Shown here piece after piece: positions 46,497-54,252 of a stretch of 64,000 nucleotides of DNA. The stretch comes from Cellvibrio sp. KY-GH-1. Lineage in GTDB: Bacteria > Pseudomonadota > Gammaproteobacteria > Pseudomonadales > Cellvibrionaceae. A program made the position numbers and the translations under genes. The first letter of the stretch is position 1. Each line of letters starts with the position of its first letter. The DNA lies in NCBI RefSeq assembly GCF_008806975.1, contig NZ_CP031728.1, positions 5,187,501 through 5,251,500 on the forward strand. Direction: 5' to 3'. The notes under the pieces are model-generated. The model did no database searches. It saw only the letters and a list, made by a program, of their open reading frames with translations, and had not been told where the DNA came from.

Positions 46497-47483
46497 ATGT
46501 TGCAGTTGCGCGATAAATGGGTTTGGGATTTTTGGTTTGCGGTGGATGGAAGCGACTACCACATTTTCTATTTACAGGCGGACAAGTCATTGGGTAATCC
46601 GGATTTGCGCCACTGGAATGTTTCTGTTGGTCACGCGGTATCATGTGATTTAATTCATTGGGATATTCTTCCGGATGCACTCGCACCCACAGCAAATAAT
46701 GATGAAGCTCCCGACTCATTTACAACCTGGACGGGTAGTGTGGTGCGCTATCAAAATGAGTGGTTAATGTTTTATACCGGCACCATGCGCGCCGAAAAAG
46801 GTTTGATACAACGCGTATGTCTGGCGCGTTCAACAGATTTAATTCATTGGGTCAAGGAAAAGCAGAATCCTATTGTGCAGTTAGATGAGCGCTGGTACGA
46901 CGGATTAAAGCTCGCGTATTGGCACGATGCGTCCTGGCGCGATCCTTGGATTTTGTTTGATAAAGACCAAAATGGAAATGATTTATTTCATATGCTGATT
47001 ACCTGTAGAGTTAATCGCGGTGCGCCCGATGGCCGCGGCGCAATTGGCTACGCAAGTTCGAGCAACCTTGTCGATTGGCATGTCGGTGATGCGTTCTTGG
47101 CGCCCGGTTGGTACGGTGAAATGGAAGTTCCGCAGGTGCAGTATATCGACGGACGCTATTATTTATTTTGTTCGGTTTCTACTCGCTTTCATTCGACGTT
47201 ACACAATGAACACCTGGATGTAATTCCGCAAACGGGTATTAAATATTTTGTGTCTGAGCAGTTGTTGGGGCCTTACGAAACACTCGGAAACAGTTTTCTT
47301 ACTCGGCCCGAACAAAACGGGCTTTATGCGGGGCGAGTAATTCAGGGGCCGGATGGCAAATGGTATTTTATGGCATTTCTCGGCAATGATTCTGGCGGAG
47401 AATTTCAAGGTGTTATCATCGACCCAATTCCAATAGCAATCGCGGCCGATGGCACCTTATCGCTAGCTAGCGCGGCCACCTAG
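46497..47483 (+). CDS. Cytoplasmic clan GH-J-type glycoside hydrolase (GH32/GH68-like)
   Basis: A 328-residue five-bladed propeller enzyme without signal peptide. The expected catalytic residues of the GH32/GH68 fold are in place: Asp11 in WVWDFWF (nucleophile), Asp149 in SWRDPWIL (the RDP motif), and Glu210 in GEMEVPQ (acid/base). LIHWDILPDALAP and FYTGTMRAEKG also match fructosidase patterns. It is shorter than secreted invertases, with no C-terminal beta-sandwich. It probably releases fructose from sucrose or a related fructoside inside the cell. The ATG at 46497 has GGGGAG six bases upstream. Confidence 0.8.
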   Translation: MLQLRDKWVWDFWFAVDGSDYHIFYLQADKSLGNPDLRHWNVSVGHAVSCDLIHWDILPDALAPTANNDEAPDSFTTWTGSVVRYQNEWLMFYTGTMRAEKGLIQRVCLARSTDLIHWVKEKQNPIVQLDERWYDGLKLAYWHDASWRDPWILFDKDQNGNDLFHMLITCRVNRGAPDGRGAIGYASSSNLVDWHVGDAFLAPGWYGEMEVPQVQYIDGRYYLFCSVSTRFHSTLHNEHLDVIPQTGIKYFVSEQLLGPYETLGNSFLTRPEQNGLYAGRVIQGPDGKWYFMAFLGNDSGGEFQGVIIDPIPIAIAADGTLSLASAAT

Positions 47484-47559
47484 TCTACTTTCTCGGGTAG
47501 GGCATGTGCATCGCGCGTAGCGCGTTTGTCGCTATCAAAACTATTTTACGTTGATACTC

Positions 47560-47585
47560 CGGGCGATTATTTCGCCCTTTTTTAC
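47560..47585 (+). terminator. Rho-independent terminator after the glycosidase
   Basis: GGGCGA / TCGCCC stem with a 5-base loop, then a run of six T. Confidence 0.75.
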
Positions 47586-47666
47586 GTTCAAAAAATCGCT
47601 TAAGAGCAATTGATATAAAGAAGCTAAAAACAATAAAAAAAAGATCAAAGGCTTTTCTTGATAATA

Positions 47667-47689
47667 TTAAATCACAGTGATTTAATTAA
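47667..47689. promoter_or_regulatory. Second ROK-type operator, upstream of the sugar kinase
   Basis: TTAAATCAC A GTGATTTAA, a perfect 9-bp arm palindrome (47667-47685). Bases 47672-47689 (TCACAGTGATTTAATTAA) match 17 of 18 bases of the site at 45180-45197. Confidence 0.65.
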
Positions 47690-47795
47690 TGGCAGGTGAT
47701 CAATAACAGAGTCGATTCGCTACTAGCATTAGAAATGCCTCGCCATAGGTCAGAGTAAGTGCAACGGATTTTTTCTAACGGCTCGGAGGTAGCGA

Positions 47796-47942
47796 TTGCA
47801 AGACTTCCCATTTATGAACGTTGCGCAAGAAGTTTTTCTCGTGGTCGCCCTGTCAGTGGTCGCTCCATGTCTGTCGGTTTGCGTTATACCTTGTAAGCAA
47901 ACCATGTTGCCGGGGAGTAATCCCCGGCTTTTTTATTTATAG
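47796..47942 (+). CDS. Possible small hydrophobic leader protein (48 residues), tentative
   Basis: A TTG at 47796 lies six bases after GGAGGT and opens a 48-codon frame: MQDFPFMNVAQEVFLVVALSV, then APCLSVCVIPCKQT and on to FYL. The middle is hydrophobic with three cysteines. It runs through the terminator hairpin at 47909-47934, which argues either for a leader peptide controlling attenuation or for chance. I cannot decide from the sequence. Confidence 0.25.
   Translation: MQDFPFMNVAQEVFLVVALSVVAPCLSVCVIPCKQTMLPGSNPRLFYL
47909..47934 (+). terminator. Terminator/attenuator-like hairpin before the sugar kinase
   Basis: A perfect 8-bp stem GCCGGGGA / TCCCCGGC with a GTAA tetraloop and six T. 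It ends 20 bases before the kinase ATG. Confidence 0.85.
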
Positions 47943-47954
47943 CAGTGGCATATT

Positions 47955-48875
47955 ATGAGTGTTCAGAAAGCTCGTTACATCGCGGCCGTTGAAGCGGGCG
48001 GTACAAAATTTAATTGTGCGCTGGTGGATTTACATTTCAACTTGGTGGTGCAGGGCGCATTCCCAACGACCCACCCCGAGGAAACCTTGCCAGCGGTGCG
48101 CGATTTTTTTAAGCACGCGGCGCGTGCGCACCATGGTGAAATTATTGCGATGGGAATCGCCAGCTTTGGGCCAGTAGATTTATTCATTGAGTCTGAGTTG
48201 TATGGCTACATTACCAACACGCCCAAACCCCATTGGTCCAATGTGGATATTTGCGGTTTTTTCGCGCGTGAATTTCAGGTACCAATAGTGTTTGAAACAG
48301 ATGTTAACGGTGCAGCCTGGGGCGAAAAAGTAGCGGGTGCTGGACAATTTCTGAATGATTTTGTGTATGTCACCGTTGGTACGGGTATAGGCGCTGGTAT
48401 TGTCGTTAATAATGCGCTGGTGCATGGCATTCGTCATCCGGAAGTCGGGCATATGCTGATGCCGCGCGACCAGGTATCCGATAATTACGCGGGTTGCTGC
48501 CCTTATCATCTGGGCTGTTTGGAGGGGTTGGCATCGGGTAAGGCCATTGAGTCGCGCTGGGGTGTTGCTGGAAAATATTTACCGGCGGATCACCCCGCGT
48601 GGTTATTGCAAGCGCAGTATCTGGCACTCATGTGCGTTAACCTCACGCAAATACTTGCACCGGAGAAAATTATTTTTGGTGGCGGCGTCATGGAGCAGCC
48701 ACAGCTACTACCTCTGGTGCGGGAGTACTTTTCCGCCTACGTCAACGGTTACGCCCCCAATGCAGTACTGAACAACCTGAAAGACTATATTGTTAGAACG
48801 CCCCTTAATGGCACTGCCGCAATTTTAGGTATTTCAGATCTCGCGTTGCAGGAATTGCAGCGCCGCTTAGCCTGA
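47955..48875 (+). CDS. ROK-family sugar kinase, probably fructokinase
   Basis: A 306-residue cytoplasmic kinase. The phosphate loop is EAGGTKFNCALVD (about 12-24). The catalytic aspartate region is FETDVNGAAWGE, the glycine-rich ATP region is TVGTGIGAGIVV, and the zinc motif is CCPYHLGCLEGLASG. This is close to bacterial ROK fructokinases (GmuE/YdhR type). By context it phosphorylates the fructose freed by the neighbouring glycosidase. Its promoter region has the second copy of the ROK operator. Confidence 0.88.
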   Translation: MSVQKARYIAAVEAGGTKFNCALVDLHFNLVVQGAFPTTHPEETLPAVRDFFKHAARAHHGEIIAMGIASFGPVDLFIESELYGYITNTPKPHWSNVDICGFFAREFQVPIVFETDVNGAAWGEKVAGAGQFLNDFVYVTVGTGIGAGIVVNNALVHGIRHPEVGHMLMPRDQVSDNYAGCCPYHLGCLEGLASGKAIESRWGVAGKYLPADHPAWLLQAQYLALMCVNLTQILAPEKIIFGGGVMEQPQLLPLVREYFSAYVNGYAPNAVLNNLKDYIVRTPLNGTAAILGISDLALQELQRRLA

Positions 48876-48900
48876 TGAATTTTGGTTTGCGCATTTTCAA

Positions 48901-50301
48901 TCAAATAATTTTTGAGTAACGAATAGTTTTGTTGTTATCCGTTTGTTGTAAATACTCATCAAACACCATGCAGATACGGCGAATGAGCAAGCGGCCCTTG
49001 TTTAATACTTTTATCCCATTGTCGTCGATTTGTATGAGCCCATCTTCAGCCATTGGTTGTAATTGTGCCAATTCGGAACGGAAGTGTTGTTGCGCGGTGA
49101 TATCAAATAGGCGCGTGAGTTCATGGAAGGATAATTCGCAATAGCAAATCAACCGGTTGATGACGAAGCGGCGCAATAAATCCTCTTGATTCAAGGTAAA
49201 ACCTTTAGCAATGGGTAAAAGTCCCATATCCATTTTCTGTTGATAGCTGTTTAAATCTTTTTCGTTTTGTACGTAGACATTGTCGATCATACTGATGGAA
49301 GAAACTCCCAGCGCCAGCAAGTCACAGTTACTGTGAGTCGAATAGCCTTGAAAATTTCGCTGTAATTTTCCGCTTTGTTGAGCGTTAACCAGTTCATCCC
49401 CCGGTTTGGCAAAATGATCCATACCGATATACACATAACCGGCACGCTGCAGCGTTTCAATGGCGTGATGCAGCATCTCCAGTTTTTCACCGGCGCCAGG
49501 AAGTTCTTCGGCACGAATTAATTTTTGGCTTTTAAATAAATGCGGCATGTGTGCATAGTTAAACAGGGATAATCGATCAGGTTCCAATTCAATCACTTGC
49601 TGTAGCGTTTGTTGCAATGACTGTTGATTTTGCAGCGGCAAACCATAGATTAAATCCATGCTAATAGATTGATAATCTTGTTTGCGCAAGGCATGCACCA
49701 TGTCCGCAACCTGTGCAACAGAGTTAAAACGATTTACGGCGCGCTGCACATTTTCGTCAAAATCTTGCACGCCCATGCTCACGCGATTGAATCCCAGCTG
49801 GCGTAGATGCGCCATGGTGCTTGTACTTACGGTGCCAGGGTGTATTTCAATTGAGAACTCGCCGGTTTCATCATCCGCAAATTTGAACAAGCGCCTGCTG
49901 GCATTCATGAGGAGCGACATTTCTTCATCGCTGATAAATGTTGGTGTTCCACCACCCCAATGAAGTTGTTGAACTTCCTTACCAGGTTCAAACATTTCTG
50001 CATAGAGCGCAAGCTCTTGGATCATGCGGTGAATGTAGGGTAGGGAACGGCTTTTGTTGTTGGTAACAATTTTGTTGCATCCGCAGTAGTAACAAAGGCT
50101 TTCACAAAATGGTATGTGGAAGTATAAAGAAAGCGGACGATGTGCAAGGTTGCTGCGGACGATCGCCCTAAAGAGTGCGGACTGGCTAAAACTTTCCTGA
50201 AATTGTGGTGCCGTTGGGTAGGAGGTATAGCGCGGCCCTGCCAGGTCATAGCGTTGGATAATTGATTGATCCCATTCAATGGGCTGCGTAAAAATGGACA
50301 T
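48901..50301 (-). CDS. hemN: Oxygen-independent coproporphyrinogen III dehydrogenase
   Basis: A radical-SAM enzyme for haem synthesis under low oxygen. The [4Fe-4S] motif is CESLCYYC in YFHIPFCESLCYYCGCNK. SAM-binding WGGGTPTF and the conserved GLPLQNQQSLQQTL are present. The 466-residue length is the genuine HemN size, not the shorter HemW. A perfect FNR/Anr site lies 57 bp upstream of the ATG, so expression should rise under oxygen limitation. Confidence 0.96.
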   Translation of the reverse strand: MSIFTQPIEWDQSIIQRYDLAGPRYTSYPTAPQFQESFSQSALFRAIVRSNLAHRPLSLYFHIPFCESLCYYCGCNKIVTNNKSRSLPYIHRMIQELALYAEMFEPGKEVQQLHWGGGTPTFISDEEMSLLMNASRRLFKFADDETGEFSIEIHPGTVSTSTMAHLRQLGFNRVSMGVQDFDENVQRAVNRFNSVAQVADMVHALRKQDYQSISMDLIYGLPLQNQQSLQQTLQQVIELEPDRLSLFNYAHMPHLFKSQKLIRAEELPGAGEKLEMLHHAIETLQRAGYVYIGMDHFAKPGDELVNAQQSGKLQRNFQGYSTHSNCDLLALGVSSISMIDNVYVQNEKDLNSYQQKMDMGLLPIAKGFTLNQEDLLRRFVINRLICYCELSFHELTRLFDITAQQHFRSELAQLQPMAEDGLIQIDDNGIKVLNKGRLLIRRICMVFDEYLQQTDNNKTIRYSKII

Positions 50302-50357
50302 GGCGGCTCACCGGTAGTCTGCTTGATGCCATGGTAAAACTTACGTCTATTCCCGAA

Positions 50358-50371
50358 TTGATGTGGATCAA
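50358..50371. promoter_or_regulatory. FNR/Anr box upstream of hemN
   Basis: TTGATGTGGATCAA, an exact match to TTGAT-N4-ATCAA. It lies 57-70 bp upstream of the hemN start, and 87 bp upstream of the divergent 2OG oxygenase gene. Confidence 0.85.
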
Positions 50372-50457
50372 GCCTATAATGGCTCTTCGCCGTAAACCTC
50401 TTAATGCGGCGTGTTAATTGGCGTCGCTTGCCGTTGTTTTTTCTGGTTTGAGTTCTT

Positions 50458-51072
50458 ATGTCTCGTTCCCGCCCTTTGCTACAAGATAATTATGATGAAA
50501 TTGCCGATGCCCTGGTGGGCCCCGGATTCATTATTCTCGATGGTGTTTTTCCTCCGGAAATAACGGATGGCCTGGTTGACCTGATTGCCGCCCGCGAAGG
50601 CCTGCTTACACGTGCGGGTATAGGTCGCGAGGGGGATTATCAAGTCAATGATTCGGTGCGTGGCGACGCGATTCAATGGTTGGAGCCGGGCGATGGTGCT
50701 GTCACAGAATTTTTATCTGCGATGGATAAACTGCGGCGGGCTTTGAACGAGCGCTTGTTTCTCGGTCTTGCCGACTATGAAGCGCATTTTGCCAGCTATG
50801 CGCCGGGCGCCTTCTATAAAAAGCACCGCGATGCCTTCCGCGGTCAGCCTGGGCGCAAAGTCTCCAGTGTCTTTTATTTGAACCCGGCTTGGGACTTGGC
50901 GGCAGGTGGTGAATTAGTGCTCTATGATGAAGCAGGAGAACAGGAGTTGGTTCGTGTTGCACCAGAATGCGGCAGGCTGGTGTTGTTTCTTAGCGAGGAC
51001 TTCCCGCATGAAGTCCTGCCAGCGAGAAACCCGCGCCAGAGTATCGCGGGATGGTTTCGTATCAGCCCCTAA
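50458..51072 (+). CDS. 2-oxoglutarate/Fe(II) dioxygenase (prolyl-hydroxylase-like)
   Basis: A 204-residue soluble enzyme of the SM-20/P4H type. The iron ligands are the HRD (HxD form) in YKKHRDAFRG and a distal His in DFPHEVLPA, with the 2-oxoglutarate-binding Arg in NPRQSIAGWFR. The bacterial SM-20-like members hydroxylate proline in proteins such as EF-Tu, which is the likely but unproven role here. It is divergent from hemN with the FNR box between them, so oxygen-linked control is possible. Confidence 0.87.
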   Translation: MSRSRPLLQDNYDEIADALVGPGFIILDGVFPPEITDGLVDLIAAREGLLTRAGIGREGDYQVNDSVRGDAIQWLEPGDGAVTEFLSAMDKLRRALNERLFLGLADYEAHFASYAPGAFYKKHRDAFRGQPGRKVSSVFYLNPAWDLAAGGELVLYDEAGEQELVRVAPECGRLVLFLSEDFPHEVLPARNPRQSIAGWFRISP

Positions 51073-51401
51073 CAATTTTGAAGATTGAAGGGTCATTAGC
51101 CTAATGTCTGATTATTTTTAGGAAATGAATCCTTTGGTTATTTATAAATGCGGTCAAACAGCCTGCTTGAAACGGGTATAGGCGCTCTGGCTTTGTCAGG
51201 TAGAGCAATGGATGTTGTTAGTTGGCAATGCTTTTGCAAGTGACTGCATGTAGCCCGCTAAAACTCTTCCGGGATGGAAGAAATGGAAACCAGGGATGCG
51301 TGTTTGGCGGGCAACAACCACAACTATATACAAACAAAAAAAGAACTAAAAAATACTCAGAGAACCGCAAAACGAGGCCGCGCATGCTTAAGGAACTCAC
51401 C
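51073..51401. other. Intergenic region before the ATP-grasp gene
   Basis: About 330 bp. The reading frame of the next gene stays open back to 51222, but the upstream part has no ribosome site and codes an unlikely sequence. No RNA gene or clear hairpin was recognised; it presumably holds the promoter. Confidence 0.45.
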
Positions 51402-52856
51402 ATGAGTGAAATGAAGATAGATTGGCAGGGTTATGACTCCGGCCATTTCTACGACGAATTAATTAGTGCTCCCGGTAAACCCCGCCCTGAAACCAAACAC
51501 CTTGCTCAATACCTCTCGTCACTTTCTGGCGAAGAACTGCAGGAACGTAAACTCTCCGCTGAACTCGCCATTAAAACCATGGGTATATCGTTCACGGTGT
51601 ATAGCGATGCTGGCAACATCGATCGCGAGTGGCCCTTCGATATTATTCCACGCATTATTCCGCAGCGTGAATGGCAAAAAACCGAGCGCGGATTAATCCA
51701 GCGTTTAACTGCCCTGAATTTATTTATTAACGACATCTACAACGATCAAAAAATTATCAAAGATAAAGTCGTGCCTTCCTATTTATTTGAGGATTCGGTG
51801 AATTTCCGCAAAGAGTGTATGGGCATGAAGCCCGCTTACGGTGTTTGGTCACACATCTGTGGGAGCGATTTAATTCGCGATGACAAGGGTGAATTTTTTG
51901 TACTGGAAGATAACTTACGTGTTCCCTCCGGCGTATCTTACATGTTGGAAAACCGCAAAGTGACCAAACGCGTATTTCCAGAGTTATTTGAAAATCACAA
52001 CATTGTTCCGGTTACGGATTATCCCAACCAATTGTTCGACACGCTTGCGTCGCTGTCGCCCCGCAAATCCGATCGTCCGGAAATTGTGGTGCTCACGCCT
52101 GGTATTTATAACTCCGCCTATTTCGAACATTCCTATCTTGCGCAACAAATGGGTGTGGAACTGGTGGAAGGAAATGATTTGGTGGTAGACACCGATGATT
52201 GCGTTTATATGCGCAGTATCGACGGCTTAAAGCGTGTAGATGTTATTTATCGCCGAATTGATGACTTATTTTTGGATCCGGAAATGTTTAACCCGGATTC
52301 TGTGTTGGGTGTGCGCGGTTTAATGCGCGCCTGGTTAAAGGGCAATGTAGCACTGGCGAATGCCCCGGGTGCCGGCGTAGCGGATGATAAGGTGATCTAC
52401 ACCTTTGTGCCTGACATGATTAAATATTATTTGGGTGAAGAGCCCATTCTGCCTAATGTACCCAGCTATTTGTGTGTCGATAAAAAGCAATGCGATTACG
52501 TACTCGCCAATTTGGACAAGTTGGTTGTGAAACCTGCGAATGAATCCGGCGGCTACGGCATGATTATCGGCCCGCAAGCGAGCAAAAAAGAATTGGAAGA
52601 GTTTGCGTTGCGTATTAAAGCCAATCCGCGCAATTACATGGCACAACCGTTAATTTCATTGTCCACTGCGCCCATTCTCACCAATGGCAATGCCGAGCCG
52701 CGCCATATCGATTTGCGTCCCTTTGTACTACAAGGTAAGGATCATTGCGTAACGCCCGGCGGCTTGACGCGCGTTGCTATGCGCAAAGGTTCTTATGTTG
52801 TGAACTCGTCGCAAGGTGGCGGTAGTAAAGATACCTGGATTGTGGTGGAGGACTAA
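51402..52856 (+). CDS. Circularly permuted ATP-grasp protein (DUF404/DUF407)
   Basis: A 484-residue cytoplasmic protein of the CP_ATPgrasp type. Typical stretches are FEDSVNFRKECMGMKPAYGVW, FVLEDNLRVPSGVSYMLENR, DVIYRRIDDLFLDPE, and the ATP loop VVKPANESGGYGMIIGPQA. Enzymes of this fold form amide or peptide-like bonds; the product of this clade is not known. The ATG at 51402 has AAGGA upstream. It lies 3 bp before the alpha-E protein gene, the usual partner. Confidence 0.9.
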   Translation: MSEMKIDWQGYDSGHFYDELISAPGKPRPETKHLAQYLSSLSGEELQERKLSAELAIKTMGISFTVYSDAGNIDREWPFDIIPRIIPQREWQKTERGLIQRLTALNLFINDIYNDQKIIKDKVVPSYLFEDSVNFRKECMGMKPAYGVWSHICGSDLIRDDKGEFFVLEDNLRVPSGVSYMLENRKVTKRVFPELFENHNIVPVTDYPNQLFDTLASLSPRKSDRPEIVVLTPGIYNSAYFEHSYLAQQMGVELVEGNDLVVDTDDCVYMRSIDGLKRVDVIYRRIDDLFLDPEMFNPDSVLGVRGLMRAWLKGNVALANAPGAGVADDKVIYTFVPDMIKYYLGEEPILPNVPSYLCVDKKQCDYVLANLDKLVVKPANESGGYGMIIGPQASKKELEEFALRIKANPRNYMAQPLISLSTAPILTNGNAEPRHIDLRPFVLQGKDHCVTPGGLTRVAMRKGSYVVNSSQGGGSKDTWIVVED

Positions 52857-52859
52857 ATT

Positions 52860-53828
52860 ATGTTGTCCCGTGTTGCTGAGCGAATTTATTGGTTAGGGCG
52901 CTACATGGAGCGCTGCGAAAATACCGCACGTCTGGTGAATGTGAATTCCAACTTGTTATTGGATTTGCCCAGTGGAGTGCGTGTTGGCTGGGGTTCGTTA
53001 ATTGATATTAGCGGTACTGGCAGCTACTTCAAAAAAGATACGCTGAGTGCCGACGAGAAAACCGTCGTGCATTTTATTCTGGCAGACAAAGACAATCCTG
53101 CATCGTTAATTAACTCACTCAGTTTTGCGCGTGAGAATTCGCGTATCACTCGCGAAATCATGCCTATGGAGGCTTGGGAATTAATTAACGATTTGTATCA
53201 CTACATTCGCGATCGTGCAGACAGAGTTACATCGCGCCGTGATCGCAATATTATTTTATTACACGTTATTAGCAGTGTGCAGCAATTTACCGGTTTGTTG
53301 GCGGGTTGTATGAGCCACAACAATGCGTACGATTTAATTCGCATTGGTCGCAACATCGAGCGTGCGGATATGAGTACGCGCATTGTGGATGTGGGGCTGG
53401 TAAATTTATTGCCGCATTTATCCATCGGCGGCACCGAAGTGCTTGAACCGTACGACAATATCCTCTGGATGAGCGTGCTGCGCTCTTTAAGTGCATATCA
53501 AATGTATCGCCAGCACATTCGTGACCGTGTTAATGCCAATGCGGTGGTTTCGTTTTTGTTGCAAAATGAAGATTTTCCCCGCGCTGTGGCTCACTGCTTA
53601 AAGCAGTTAGAGCAGTGTTTATGGGCCTTGCCGAACAGCGAGAATGTGTTGGCTGCTATCGTAAATATCCAACACAAACTCGATGAAGCAAATCTGGATC
53701 AGTTATTGCAAAGTGGATTACATGAATACATTGATGAGTTGCAATTGGAAATCGGCAATGTGCATTTCAGAATTGCAGAAACTTGGTTCCTGCCCGTGGT
53801 GATGGCACAGGAACAAAAGACCGCCTGA
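52860..53828 (+). CDS. Alpha-E domain protein (DUF403)
   Basis: A 322-residue helical protein. The N-terminus MLSRVAERIYWLGRYMERCENTARLV is the diagnostic alpha-E opening. It is nearly always next to a circularly permuted ATP-grasp gene, as here (3 bp gap). The pair often comes with a transglutaminase-like protease and sometimes a proteasome-like peptidase; neither follows here. Function is unknown; predicted to work in a peptide-modification pathway. Confidence 0.9.
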   Translation: MLSRVAERIYWLGRYMERCENTARLVNVNSNLLLDLPSGVRVGWGSLIDISGTGSYFKKDTLSADEKTVVHFILADKDNPASLINSLSFARENSRITREIMPMEAWELINDLYHYIRDRADRVTSRRDRNIILLHVISSVQQFTGLLAGCMSHNNAYDLIRIGRNIERADMSTRIVDVGLVNLLPHLSIGGTEVLEPYDNILWMSVLRSLSAYQMYRQHIRDRVNANAVVSFLLQNEDFPRAVAHCLKQLEQCLWALPNSENVLAAIVNIQHKLDEANLDQLLQSGLHEYIDELQLEIGNVHFRIAETWFLPVVMAQEQKTA

Positions 53829-53910
53829 TTGATCTGCTTGTTTTAATGTGCTGGACGTGAACTACACAATATCCAGCACTACCATCTTGCGTGTTGTCTC
53901 TCTGAGACCT

Positions 53911-53933
53911 GGCCCGTTGTTCGGGCCTTTTTT
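53911..53933 (+). terminator. Rho-independent terminator
   Basis: GGCCCG / CGGGCC stem, TTGTT loop, then six T. It ends the ATP-grasp/alpha-E operon. Confidence 0.9.
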
Positions 53934-53957
53934 ATTCTCATCCCAAAACCACCTCCT

Positions 53958-54209
53958 ATGGAGCTGGATGTTTTATTGCAAGTAATGTCATTCAATATAA
54001 ATAATCTGCGTCTATTGAAGTCTGAAGCCCGTCACTACGAAGATTATTTAACCCTCGCCAAACGTGCCGCCGAAGTCGCCGATATTTCTGCGCGAGTGCG
54101 GGAGTTTTTGGTGTTGAAGAAAGCCTTGATTGAAGGAGGCGATGAGCAATTTCGGTTTCATTCGGGGGGGATTGAATTAATTGTAATTTACAAAAAGGAT
54201 GCTTGTTAG
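53958..54209 (+). CDS. Small protein, unknown
   Basis: An 83-residue soluble protein with heptad-like helices (NINNLRLLKSEARHYEDYLTLAKRAAEVAD) and a short C-terminal beta part (GGIELIVIYKKDAC). The family is not recognised. It starts 25 bp after the preceding terminator and ends 50 bp before the insertion sequence. CTCCTATGG ahead of the ATG gives only a poor ribosome site, so the start is uncertain. Confidence 0.45.
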   Translation: MELDVLLQVMSFNINNLRLLKSEARHYEDYLTLAKRAAEVADISARVREFLVLKKALIEGGDEQFRFHSGGIELIVIYKKDAC

Positions 54210-54252
54210 CTGTTAAGGCGATAAATGCTTTTTTTCATGGCGCTACAATCGA

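Larger units (their letters stand above)
47586..47940 (+). other. Long leader between the glycosidase terminator and the sugar kinase
   Basis: A region of about 350 bp holding an operator (47667-47689), a possible small open frame (47796-47942) and a strong terminator (47909-47934) just before the kinase. The terminator inside the leader suggests attenuation, or that a short RNA is made from the operator-controlled promoter. No known riboswitch was recognised. Confidence 0.5.
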
